Shown in pieces: positions 6,796-14,902 of a stretch of 41,238 nucleotides of DNA. The position numbers and the translations under genes were made by a program. The notes under the pieces are model-generated. The model had not been told where the DNA came from. It searched no databases and saw only the letters and a list, made by a program, of their open reading frames with translations. How positions within the stretch are numbered: the stretch's first letter is position 1; each line of letters begins with the position of its first letter. The stretch lies in the NCBI GenBank assembly GCA_964391305.1, contig CAYMJO010000002.1, forward strand, positions 1 to 41,238, given 5' to 3'. This DNA comes from CAYMJO01 sp964391305 (GTDB lineage Bacteria; Patescibacteriota; CALEFQ01).

Positions 6796-8276
6796 AGTTT
6801 GTTTAAAATCTTTTTTACAAGGGATTTGATTTCTTGAATGGAAAGTCTAGGCCTTGCTAGCTTTCCTTCTATGCTTTGCAGCTCTATCTCCTCACAGCTT
6901 ATGTTCAGCCCAAGCGTGGTTATGTTGAATTGCGCTTTGTTTTCTTCTTCATACAGCTCTGCCATGTTGAAAATGTATTCATTCGTGATCCAGCCTGCTT
7001 CGTCTATAATCGGCTTGGTGTAAGACGCAAGAACGTATTCTGCCTTGTCGAATTCTTCTTTGCTGGTTTCGTGATCCAGTCTGATGACATAAGGCGGTGT
7101 TGGGTTGAAAAAAGCATCGATATTTTCAGAAAATGTGAAAATTCCGTTGGCGGATACGAGTTCCAAGTCATTTTTTGGAACCGATATTTCCGTCCTCTCT
7201 TTTTTAAAAAATTCTGGAAAATACTGCGAAATTTCATAATTCTTCTGCGCCTCGCTGATGTTATAATTCTGATTGTCTATTTTGATTTCTTGGTATCCAT
7301 TTTCGTGAGTTGTAACCACTTTTAAATTATTGCTTAAGAGAATCAGATTAGATGGAACTAAATCTTTGCCATATTCGGGATTGTCCGCGAGAAATACCCA
7401 ATCTTTGATAACGACTTTATCCAAGTCAAAAACTATATTTTCAAGAAGCGATGCGTCTGTAACCGCCATATCTATTTTGTATAGGCCCTCTTTTAGATTG
7501 TCCAAACTCGCGTTGTAATCTTTCTCTTCAAATATATCTTTTGATAAAAGCTCCCTGTTTCTGAAATCTCTGATTTTTAAAAACTCTTTCGCATCGTCTG
7601 CTGGAGTCTTGTAGAATTTTTTTGTGAAGGAAAGATTGATGGGTCTATCTTTTACGTAGACGAAAAATATATGCCTTCCGCGCAAGGTATGGTTTATTCT
7701 GGTTTGTTTTTCCGAGGGCTTGTAATCCGGCATAAAGAGTTGTGGAGTTGGAGCGGTGTGATGGACGGCAGTTAAAGAATCCTTTGGCGGATCATTGATG
7801 AATTCTTCGATTGAAGCGTAGTTTTTATTTTTTTGAAAAAGTACAATATCTTTGTCCCTAATGTAGTCCCAATCGATTTTGTCCAGAAATCTGTGAGAAA
7901 AGAGGCGATATTTGTATTGAAAATCTTTGCCAGCGTGCGCGCCTAGAAGTATTTCCGGAGAGGAAGTGGTATTTCTTATTTTCATTTTCAGAGAAATATC
8001 TTTATACGCGAGAACGGGCAAGATTATGTCAAAATATACGTTATCATTTTTTAAGGAAAGTATAAAAATACCAGTATCGTCCAATTTTACGTCACTCACT
8101 CTGTTTTCCGGATACAAAGATGAAACAAATCCCCGTCCGTATTTTGGGGTATTGAATTTCAAAGTATCTCTCAATATCCCGGAAGGGGGAATATTACAAA
8201 ACAACAGGTATAAAATGATACCAATTGGGATTAGAATATAGATGGCAATTTTTAGCTTTTTATAAAGATCTTGCAT
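6792..8276 (-). CDS. membrane-anchored protein with large extracytoplasmic domain, function unknown
   Basis: 494 residues. One N-terminal hydrophobic segment (about residues 8-28, IAIYILIPIGIILYLLF) looks like a signal anchor; the rest is soluble, lysine-, aspartate- and asparagine-rich and appears beta-rich. No motif lets me assign a family. Two short patches (FYVY-like strands around VKDRPINLSF and FDLDKVVIKDWVFL) read like jelly-roll sugar-binding strands, but this is only an impression. It is the first gene of a two-gene minus-strand unit, with a plausible promoter at 8305-8333 and the small membrane gene coupled behind it. The unit is flanked on both sides by plus-strand glycan genes, so a role at the envelope is a reasonable guess. 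Confidence 0.8.
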   Translation of the reverse strand: MQDLYKKLKIAIYILIPIGIILYLLFCNIPPSGILRDTLKFNTPKYGRGFVSSLYPENRVSDVKLDDTGIFILSLKNDNVYFDIILPVLAYKDISLKMKIRNTTSSPEILLGAHAGKDFQYKYRLFSHRFLDKIDWDYIRDKDIVLFQKNKNYASIEEFINDPPKDSLTAVHHTAPTPQLFMPDYKPSEKQTRINHTLRGRHIFFVYVKDRPINLSFTKKFYKTPADDAKEFLKIRDFRNRELLSKDIFEEKDYNASLDNLKEGLYKIDMAVTDASLLENIVFDLDKVVIKDWVFLADNPEYGKDLVPSNLILLSNNLKVVTTHENGYQEIKIDNQNYNISEAQKNYEISQYFPEFFKKERTEISVPKNDLELVSANGIFTFSENIDAFFNPTPPYVIRLDHETSKEEFDKAEYVLASYTKPIIDEAGWITNEYIFNMAELYEEENKAQFNITTLGLNISCEEIELQSIEGKLARPRLSIQEIKSLVKKILNKL

Positions 8277-8304
8277 ACTTGTTGCCGCGAGCTCATTTTA
8301 TCGA

Positions 8305-8333
8305 ACTTTAGCATGAAAATACCCTTTTGACAA
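8305..8333 (-). promoter_or_regulatory. candidate promoter for the minus-strand unit
   Basis: Read on the minus strand: TTGTCA (8333-8328), a 17-base spacer, TAAAGT (8310-8305), start near 8298 and a leader of about 22 bases to the ATG at 8276. The -35 box overlaps that of the opposing promoter. Confidence 0.5.
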
Positions 8334-8355
8334 TAGAGACTTTTAAGAGTAGAAT
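8327..8355 (+). promoter_or_regulatory. strong sigma-70-type promoter for the flippase-led run
   Basis: Perfect TTGACA (8327-8332), a 17-base spacer and TAGAAT (8350-8355), predicting a start near 8362. This is the best promoter match in the window and lies just upstream of the long plus-strand gene run. Confidence 0.75.
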
Positions 8356-8417
8356 AATTATAAATTAGTGTTATAAAAAAGCCCATGCCAATTTGGGCAA
8401 TAGTTTGGTTTATTTTT

Positions 8418-9707
8418 ATGAATTTGATTAACATTTCCCAAAATTTAAAAAAGAATGCGTTGGTGAAACATAGCGCCGTATTTTTTACAGGATCTATGAT
8501 TGCCAGCATTATGGGTTATTTGTACCATCTGGCAATGGGAAGAATGCTTGGACCATCCAATTATGCGATTGTTGTTTCTCTGCTTTCGCTATTTACACTC
8601 ATTTCCGTCCCAGCGGGCATGCTCCAGACTGTTATTGCCAAGTTTACCGCGAATGCCAAGGCGGATGAAAATTTTGACTATATTAATGTCCTGCAAAAAT
8701 ATTTCAGCAAATCGTTTTTTTACGTTGGCTGTGTGATCTTTGCGGTGCTTGCGATTTTTAGCAAACCCATTGCCGGTTTTTTGCGGATAGATTCCTATAT
8801 TCCCGTCTTGATTCTTGGTGTTGTTTTCTTCGTTGTTCTTATTGTTCCCGTTTTTCGAGGGGTTCTGCAGGGACTGCAGCGTTTCAAAGCCTTGTCATTA
8901 AGTTTGATCGCCGATGCCATGACCAAGCTTGGCTTGGGGCTTCTTCTGGTATTTATGGGTTTGCGGGTAAACGGCGCCATTACCGCAATTGCTATGAGTG
9001 CCTATGTGGGCATTCTCGTCACGATTTTTTACCTGAAGGATCTGAAAAAATTCGATAAAAAAGTCGCCATCGAAAAAAAGAAAATTTTCATATATTGTAT
9101 TCCCGTTGCTGTTATGCTTTTGACTACCGCTCTTTATTACAATATTGATATAATAATGGTAAAGCACTACTTTGATGGCACCGATGCCGGACATTACTCG
9201 GCCTTGAGCATGCTTGGCAAAATAATCGTTTTTGGAACAATGAGCATTGTCGGAGTCATGTTTCCAATGGTTGCCGAGGCTTTCAGGAAGGGTGAGAATT
9301 ACAGTAAATTCCTCTGGCAGTCTGTCGGTATAGTGGCTCTCTTATCCGGCATTGGAATAGCGGCGTACTTTATTTTTCCCCATTTCATTATAGGGCTTCT
9401 TTATGGAAAAGAATATCAAGTCGTTGCGCCTTATCTCGGGTATGTCGGAATTTTTATGGGATTATACGCGATCGTGAATATATTTGCTCAATTTTTCATA
9501 TCAATCCAAAAATATACGCCACTTATTTTGCTTGTCATTGCCTCGATTTTACAAATAGTTGCTTTGATGATCTTCCACAGTTCCATAAAGGAAGTGATCG
9601 TTGTTATGAATATAGTTATGGTTTCTCTGCTTGTGGCATTTTTAGTTTATTATTTATTTACAAAATCATCGTATAATCCCCAAAATTTAAATGAATTCAA
9701 AAAGTAA
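8418..9707 (+). CDS. Wzx-like oligosaccharide flippase (MOP superfamily)
   Basis: 429 residues with about twelve hydrophobic segments along the whole chain, the layout of MOP-superfamily polysaccharide flippases. These move lipid-linked oligosaccharides across the cytoplasmic membrane. The N-terminal KHSAVFFTGSM stretch, then GRMLGPSNYAIVVSLLSLF, is characteristic (family form: GR-LGP-YG). I prefer the ATG at 8418 (MNLINISQ) because the hydrophilic segment before helix 1 starts there; an in-frame ATG at 8385 would add 11 hydrophobic residues and cannot be excluded. Neither has a Shine-Dalgarno sequence. It overlaps the next glycosyltransferase by 17 bases, so the two are co-transcribed. Its position as first gene behind the strongest promoter suggests the following glycosyltransferases feed its substrate. 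Confidence 0.88.
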   Translation: MNLINISQNLKKNALVKHSAVFFTGSMIASIMGYLYHLAMGRMLGPSNYAIVVSLLSLFTLISVPAGMLQTVIAKFTANAKADENFDYINVLQKYFSKSFFYVGCVIFAVLAIFSKPIAGFLRIDSYIPVLILGVVFFVVLIVPVFRGVLQGLQRFKALSLSLIADAMTKLGLGLLLVFMGLRVNGAITAIAMSAYVGILVTIFYLKDLKKFDKKVAIEKKKIFIYCIPVAVMLLTTALYYNIDIIMVKHYFDGTDAGHYSALSMLGKIIVFGTMSIVGVMFPMVAEAFRKGENYSKFLWQSVGIVALLSGIGIAAYFIFPHFIIGLLYGKEYQVVAPYLGYVGIFMGLYAIVNIFAQFFISIQKYTPLILLVIASILQIVALMIFHSSIKEVIVVMNIVMVSLLVAFLVYYLFTKSSYNPQNLNEFKK

Positions 9708-10464
9708 AAAAATATCCGTCATCGTTCCAGCTTTCAATGAAGGACCAAGTATCCAGAAAACTTTGAAAGTGCTTACGAATTATCTTTGTAAAAAAGACTT
9801 CGAGTCTGAAGTTATTATAGTAAATGACGGGAGCAAAGATGACACGGTCGTAAAAGCAAAGAAGTTTCAATGTACGAATGTCAGGGTTGTAACCTATGGA
9901 ATGAACATGGGAAAAGGCTTTGCTTTGCGTACGGGATTCGAGCATTCGACTGGAGACATAATAGCATTTTTCGATGCTGGGCTTGATTACGATCCAAGTC
10001 ATATAGACTTTTTCTTGAAATACATGGAAAAGTACGACGCGGATGTGGTCATCGGCAGCAAGAGACACCCGCAATCGAAAGTTAATTATCCCCTGAAACG
10101 CAAAATTATAAGCTCTTTCGCGCAGTTAATAGTAAAAATACTGTTTAATTTGAATATTAGAGATACACAAGCCGGTTTGAAAGTTTTTAAAAGAGAAGTG
10201 TTGGAAAAAGTTGTTCCAAGAGCACTGGTCCGTAGATACATGATAGACGTCGAACTTTTATCTATAGCACATTACTACGGTTTTAAAATAATTGAAGCGC
10301 CCATAGAATTAAACTTCAATTTTAAGACCACATCCGTAACCGCTAAGGCTCTTTGGTGGTGCGGTATAGATGTTTTATCAATTTTTTATAGATTAAGAAT
10401 TTTGAAATTTTATCAAAAATCTGAAAAAGAAAGAGAGAGGATTCTAAGAAAACGCAGAAAGTAA
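9691..10464 (+). CDS. GT2-family glycosyltransferase, dolichyl-phosphate-glucosyltransferase-like
   Basis: 257 residues with a GT-A fold. VIVPAFNEG (10-18), VNDGSKDDT (44-52) and the metal/donor region DAGLDYD (95-101) are the family landmarks, followed by GSKRHPQS and DTQAGLKVFKREV. This profile fits enzymes that place a sugar on a polyprenyl phosphate (dolichyl-phosphate glucosyltransferase or DPM-like group). Its usual product would be the lipid-phosphate sugar donor needed by GT-C enzymes, which occur downstream (24515 and 28209). There is no strongly hydrophobic C-terminal anchor; the tail is basic (KSEKERERILRKRRK). It overlaps the flippase by 17 bases. The sugar is not predictable. Confidence 0.85.
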   Translation: MNSKSKKISVIVPAFNEGPSIQKTLKVLTNYLCKKDFESEVIIVNDGSKDDTVVKAKKFQCTNVRVVTYGMNMGKGFALRTGFEHSTGDIIAFFDAGLDYDPSHIDFFLKYMEKYDADVVIGSKRHPQSKVNYPLKRKIISSFAQLIVKILFNLNIRDTQAGLKVFKREVLEKVVPRALVRRYMIDVELLSIAHYYGFKIIEAPIELNFNFKTTSVTAKALWWCGIDVLSIFYRLRILKFYQKSEKERERILRKRRK

Positions 10465-10521
10465 TCGTGCGGGAACTCGAAATATTCAAGAGGATAAAGT
10501 ATTTCAAACATTTTAAAAAAA

Positions 10522-11580
10522 ATGCAGCCAAAAGTATCAATTATAATTCCAATCATAGAAATCAACGATTATATCCGAGAGTCCATTCCAAAAATTTTGG
10601 AAATGGATTATGAAAATTTCGAGATCATAGTGCATGTTGACAAGCCAACGAAAGAAAGCTGGTCAAAGACAAGGATTATTGTCGGAGAGAGAAAGAACGA
10701 GACGCCTCCGGTGAAGAGGGATCTGGCAGTAAAAGCGGCAGACGGTGAGATAATCGCGTTTCTTGATGATGACGCGTATCCGAGAAGAGACTGGCTAAAG
10801 AACGCGGTGAGACATTTCGAGCATAACGAAGTCGGCGCCGTTTATGGTCCAGGAGTTACGCCCAAGGACGATGGCGTTCGCGCCAAAGTTTCAGGAGAGA
10901 TCCTTTCATCTCCGTTGACTTCATGGAAATATGTTTATCGATATCTTCCGGCAGGAAAGTTTTTCAGAGAAAAAAAACTTCTGAATTGCAAAGATTGCAG
11001 TATGGAAAAGAACTGCGAAGCCAAAGAGAAAATTTTTACAGTTGATGACGCTCCTTCTGTAAATCTTCTGATAAAGAAAAAGATTTTTGAAAAAGCTGGA
11101 GGATTTAATACGAAATACTATCCGGGCGAAGATACAAAACTCTGTCTAGATATTGTCGATAAACAGAAGAAGAAAATAGTTTACGATCCCGATGTTTTTG
11201 TCTGGCATCACAGGAGAAATTCTTTTTACAAACATTTTCAGCAAAACGTAAGATACGCGATGCATAGGGGGTTCTTCGCGAAGAAATATCCCAAGACATC
11301 TTTGCGATGGCAGTATTTCATTCCTACTATTTTTGGGGCTTTTTTGGCTTTATCGGTCCTAGTTTTAATATTCCAGCCTTTTGATTCGTATTTGCGATGG
11401 TTTGTTATGATGATTTTACTTTTATATGTTTTGTTATTGATCTATTTCGGTCTAATCAGCGCTATGCGTCAAAAAAATATACTCATAGGTTTAATAGTTA
11501 TACCCGGAATTTTTTTTACGCATCTTGTTTACGGCGTTGGAGTCGTGATCGGACTTTTTAAGAAAGATTTAAGAAGATAA
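10522..11580 (+). CDS. GT2-family glycosyltransferase with C-terminal membrane segments
   Basis: 352 residues. The GT-A domain occupies about 1-260: VSIIIPIIEIN (5-15), the LDDD motif at 81-84 for metal and nucleotide sugar, and PGEDTKLCLDI (201-211) corresponding to the acceptor-side ED motif. Three hydrophobic segments near 265-285, 292-313 and 318-345 anchor it to the membrane, so it should act on a lipid-linked acceptor at the cytoplasmic face. An insertion around 156-165 carries three cysteines (CKDCSMEKNC), unusual for this family and possibly a small metal site or disulfide. It starts 57 bases after the previous gene and ends 10 bases before the epimerase. Confidence 0.88.
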   Translation: MQPKVSIIIPIIEINDYIRESIPKILEMDYENFEIIVHVDKPTKESWSKTRIIVGERKNETPPVKRDLAVKAADGEIIAFLDDDAYPRRDWLKNAVRHFEHNEVGAVYGPGVTPKDDGVRAKVSGEILSSPLTSWKYVYRYLPAGKFFREKKLLNCKDCSMEKNCEAKEKIFTVDDAPSVNLLIKKKIFEKAGGFNTKYYPGEDTKLCLDIVDKQKKKIVYDPDVFVWHHRRNSFYKHFQQNVRYAMHRGFFAKKYPKTSLRWQYFIPTIFGAFLALSVLVLIFQPFDSYLRWFVMMILLLYVLLLIYFGLISAMRQKNILIGLIVIPGIFFTHLVYGVGVVIGLFKKDLRR

Positions 11581-11590
11581 CAACAAAAAT

Positions 11591-12706
11591 ATGAAAATCC
11601 TAGTTACAGGCGGAGCCGGTTTTATCGGTTCCTACATAGTAGATAAGCTGATAGACAAAGGATACGATGTCCGTATTCTTGACAATTTGAATGAACAAGT
11701 GCATCCGGATGGCAAATTGCCGGATTATTTGAATAAAAAAGCAGAGTTTATCAAGGGCGATGTTACGAACAAGAAAGATTTGGCAAAAGCGCTTGACGGA
11801 GTTGATGCCATATTCCATGAAGCCGCTTCTGTTGGCGTCGGTCAGAGCATGTACGAGATAGAAAATTACACAAAAAATAACTCGCTTGGCACCGCGGCTC
11901 TCTTGGATATGATCGTGAATAAATTTAAAAATAAAATTAAAAAGATTCTCGTCGCCGCGTCCATGAGCTCTTATGGAGAAGGGCTTTACAAATGCTCAAA
12001 ATGCGGCGTTGTTCAGCCTAAATTGCGTCCAGTTTCACAAATGGAGAAGCATGATTGGGAACCCAAATGTCCCAAATGCGGCAAGGAACTTTGGGCAATT
12101 CCCACATCGGAAGACGCGAAACAGAATTGCAATTCGGTTTACGCGATAAACAAGATGGATCAAGAACAGCTTGTTCTCGTTACGTGCGGCGCGTATGATA
12201 TTCCCGCGGTTGCGCTTCGGTACTTCAATGTTTATGGACCGAGGCAAAGTTTGTCCAATCCATATACCGGAGTAGCGGCAATATTTATGAGCAGAATCAA
12301 AAATGGCAATCGTCCTGTAGTTTATGAGGATGGACTGCAGACTCGAGATCTTATTTCAGTACATGATGTCGCGGATGCTAATGTCATGGCGTTTGAAAAT
12401 GAGAACGCGAATGGGCAAGTTTTCAACGTTGGCACGGAAAATCCGCTTCCCATAAAATCTATCGCAGAAAATATCGCGAAAATGTGTGACGCAGACATAG
12501 AGCCTCAAATCAATGAAGAGTTTCGGAAAGGCGATGTGAGGCATTGTTATGCCGATATTTCCAAAATAAAAAAAGCCATAGCGTTTAAGCCAAAGGTCGG
12601 CTTTGAGGACGGCATGAAAGAACTCATCGAGTGGTCAAAAACCGCGGAATCTGAAGATAAGTTTGAAAAAGCAAACAAAGAACTGAAATCTAAGGGATTA
12701 ACTTGA
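11591..12706 (+). CDS. NAD-dependent sugar-nucleotide epimerase with four-cysteine insert (WbiB-like)
   Basis: 371 residues, extended SDR. GGAGFIG (7-13) binds NAD, the catalytic set is S127 region plus Y184-xxx-K188, and RYFNVYGPRQ (210-219) is family-typical. Between strand and active site lies an insert with two CxxC pairs, C135/C138 and C160/C163, forming a likely zinc ribbon. That insert marks a subgroup that, from memory, includes the dTDP-L-rhamnose 4-epimerase WbiB, which makes dTDP-6-deoxy-L-talose. The presence of a rhamnose route at 2088-5025 fits that reaction, but UDP-glucose 4-epimerase or another 4-epimerase remains possible. It sits between a GT2 and a radical SAM gene with gaps of 10 and 24 bases, so all belong to one transcript. 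Confidence 0.85.
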   Translation: MKILVTGGAGFIGSYIVDKLIDKGYDVRILDNLNEQVHPDGKLPDYLNKKAEFIKGDVTNKKDLAKALDGVDAIFHEAASVGVGQSMYEIENYTKNNSLGTAALLDMIVNKFKNKIKKILVAASMSSYGEGLYKCSKCGVVQPKLRPVSQMEKHDWEPKCPKCGKELWAIPTSEDAKQNCNSVYAINKMDQEQLVLVTCGAYDIPAVALRYFNVYGPRQSLSNPYTGVAAIFMSRIKNGNRPVVYEDGLQTRDLISVHDVADANVMAFENENANGQVFNVGTENPLPIKSIAENIAKMCDADIEPQINEEFRKGDVRHCYADISKIKKAIAFKPKVGFEDGMKELIEWSKTAESEDKFEKANKELKSKGLT

Positions 12707-12730
12707 TCAATATTAAACACTAAATAAAAC

Positions 12731-14221
12731 ATGAAGATATTTATTTCATATCCTCCATACAGATCAGCAAAAGGAATTCCGTGTCTCACGCAAAATCGGC
12801 AATTCCAATGGTTCAACAATCCTTCTTATATTCCTCCCGTTGTGCCGATGACCGCGGCGACAATGCTCGCGAAAGCGGGACACAAAGTTTTTTGGAATGA
12901 CGCAATCGCGCAAGAATGGACTTACGAGCGTTTTTTGAATTTTTTAAAGAAAGAAAAGCCGGATTTGTGGGTGACTGAAGTCAAAACGCCTGTTGTAAAA
13001 CTATGTTGGAAAATAATAGATGAAATTAAAAAAGTCTCTCCGGACACGAAAATTGTCATGATGGGCGATCATATCACCGCGATGCCCGAAGAAACTTTTG
13101 AAAACAGTAAAACAGATTTTGCCATTATCGGCGGAGATTATGATTTTTTATTAAAAAATCTCGTTGAAAATTTTAAAAATGGAAAGATTGCCCAAGAAAA
13201 ACTTTCGACTTGCATAATGTGCAGAGAAAATGGGGAATTAAAAAAAGGCAAAACACAATTGAAATACAATCTTAATGACGCGCCTTTCATAGATAGAGAT
13301 CTGACAAAATGGAAACTCTACCAACAGCATTGGTTCAGAAGAACGCCCGGCACATACATCATGTCCGCGAGAGACTGCTGGTGGGGAAAATGTACTTTTT
13401 GCGCGTGGACGACCTTGTATCCGCAGTATAGAGTCAGAACGCCCGAGAATGTTTTGGCTGAAATCGGAGAACTTATAGAGAAGTACAAAGTTAGAGAGAT
13501 TATGGATGACTCTGGGACGATTCCCGTCGGCAATTGGCTTAGAGAATTTTGCAATGGAATGATTGAAAGGGGATACAATAAAAAAGTAAAAATGAACTGC
13601 AACCTGCGCGCGGGAGCTATTAAATCCCAAAAAGATTATGATTTAATGGCCAAAGCAGGTTTTAAACTGCTTTTGTATGGAGTTGAATCTGTCAACAATG
13701 AAACTTTGAAAAAAATAAATAAGGGCAGAAGTAATCCTTACGACATTGTCGAAGATTGTAAAATGGCGAAAAAAGCGGGATTGAAGCCGCACTTGACCGT
13801 TATGATGGGCTATCCATGGGAAACCAAAAAGGACGCGGAAAAAACATTCACATTTATAAAAGATCTTTTGGTAAAAGGCTTGGCTGATTCATTGCAAGCT
13901 ACGATTGTCGTTCCGTATCCGGGGACTCCTTTGTTTGATGAATGCAAAGAAAAAGGCTTGCTTGCAACGGAAGATTGGAATAGATATGATATGCGCGAAT
14001 CAGTCATGAAATCAGAATTAAAACAAGAAGAAATTATGCAATTTACATACGATATGTATGCAAGTATAGCAAGAAATCCCGTATTTTTATATCATCAGTT
14101 TCTTTCAATAAAAGACATCTACGATTTTTTATATATAGTAAAAGCTGCTCGTCAAGTTCTCTTCGGAAAATTCAAAGATTTTGGAAAAGAAAATACAGAG
14201 AAAAAGTGCGACAATTGCTGA
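12731..14221 (+). CDS. B12-binding-type radical SAM enzyme with Cx4CxxC cluster motif
   Basis: 496 residues. Residues about 1-150 form the Rossmann-like domain common to cobalamin-dependent radical SAM enzymes (MKIFISYPPYR, then MMGDHITAMPE with H114, then FAIIGGDY). The radical SAM barrel follows. Its iron-sulfur motif is C216-x4-C221-xx-C224 (DCWWGKCTFC), one residue longer than the usual Cx3CxxC. YGVESVNNETLKKINKG and PYPGTPLFDE are typical of the barrel C-terminal half. No DxHxxG is present, so cobalamin would be bound base-off or not at all. Members methylate or rearrange unactivated carbon positions; the substrate is unknown. It follows the WbiB-like epimerase by 24 bases. Confidence 0.85.
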   Translation: MKIFISYPPYRSAKGIPCLTQNRQFQWFNNPSYIPPVVPMTAATMLAKAGHKVFWNDAIAQEWTYERFLNFLKKEKPDLWVTEVKTPVVKLCWKIIDEIKKVSPDTKIVMMGDHITAMPEETFENSKTDFAIIGGDYDFLLKNLVENFKNGKIAQEKLSTCIMCRENGELKKGKTQLKYNLNDAPFIDRDLTKWKLYQQHWFRRTPGTYIMSARDCWWGKCTFCAWTTLYPQYRVRTPENVLAEIGELIEKYKVREIMDDSGTIPVGNWLREFCNGMIERGYNKKVKMNCNLRAGAIKSQKDYDLMAKAGFKLLLYGVESVNNETLKKINKGRSNPYDIVEDCKMAKKAGLKPHLTVMMGYPWETKKDAEKTFTFIKDLLVKGLADSLQATIVVPYPGTPLFDECKEKGLLATEDWNRYDMRESVMKSELKQEEIMQFTYDMYASIARNPVFLYHQFLSIKDIYDFLYIVKAARQVLFGKFKDFGKENTEKKCDNC

Positions 14222-14274
14222 AAGCAGAAATTCCCAATATGGTAATGGCAAAAAGTAACGCAGATTTTTAGAAG

Positions 14275-14384
14275 AATCTATAGATGAACTCATTTAGAAT
14301 TTTTATCTTTTAGCCAAAAAAAAATTATTTTCTTGGCTAAAGTATAAGAAAAATAGAGAAAACTTTAAATGAGTTCTATAGATT
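14275..14384. repeat. nested inverted repeats covering the start codon of the YdjM-like gene
   Basis: Outer arms: 14275-14296 (AATCTATAGA, three unpaired bases TGA, ACTCATTTA) pair with 14366-14384 over 19 bases without mismatch. Inner arms: TTTAGCCAA (14309-14317) and TTGGCTAAA (14333-14341), perfect over 9 bases with a 15-base loop. The right outer arm contains the ATG at 14369 and the next five codons. In RNA the start region would be sequestered in a long stem. A TATAAG at 14343-14348 inside the structure could also be a -10 box. Confidence 0.75.
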
Positions 14385-14827
14385 TTTATACATTAGTAAT
14401 AAATGAAGCTTTCCATCTGGCGATTGTCGGTGTAATTTCAGTTTTTATTTACTGTAAATATAAAAAATGGTGGCTGATTCCGCTTGTTCTGTTTTTTGGA
14501 TTTTTCATTGACATTGACCATGGGCTGGATTACTGGCTGGTAACCGGAGTGAATCTGGATGTGGATAAATTCTGGAACATGGATTTTTATTGTATTCCTG
14601 GCGCCTTTCATATATTTTTGCATTCTCCTGAATTTTTGGTCATTCCATGGCTTTTTAAAACTCTTCGAAAAAATGGAATCGCGCCCGCGATCACGCTGGG
14701 AATGGGCGGCCATTTAGTTTTTGATATGGTGTCAAACGGAATTTATTGGTATAGCTACTTTTTTTCATATAGAGCATTCATAGGTTTTGATCTCAATCAG
14801 TTGCTCACGCATGCGTGCGGAGGCTAA
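14369..14827 (+). CDS. membrane-bound metal-dependent hydrolase-like protein (YdjM/DUF457-like)
   Basis: 152 residues with about four hydrophobic segments. The histidine/aspartate pattern matches the YdjM-type family of small membrane proteins annotated as metal-dependent hydrolases: FIDIDH near 47-52, HIFLHS near 81-86, and GGHLVFDM near 113-120. True biochemical activity of the family is not well established. It lies between a radical SAM gene and a GT2 gene, 147 bases after the former, and its start codon is buried in the inverted-repeat structure at 14275-14384. Removal of a phosphate or lipid from a carrier would fit the context but is speculation. Start at 14369 is the first ATG in frame and matches the predicted first helix. 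Confidence 0.7.
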   Translation: MSSIDFYTLVINEAFHLAIVGVISVFIYCKYKKWWLIPLVLFFGFFIDIDHGLDYWLVTGVNLDVDKFWNMDFYCIPGAFHIFLHSPEFLVIPWLFKTLRKNGIAPAITLGMGGHLVFDMVSNGIYWYSYFFSYRAFIGFDLNQLLTHACGG

Positions 14828-14902
14828 ACAATAAATTCAGCAAATGAACAATTCCTGTCAGATTTTTTCTTTTTTTAAAAACTGAAGTAATTCTAAAAAT
14901 AA

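Noticed and set aside
14309..14342. Hairpin TTTAGCCAA/TTGGCTAAA as a rho-independent terminator
   Set aside because: Neither strand has a T-run after the stem. It is better described as part of the nested structure over the start codon.
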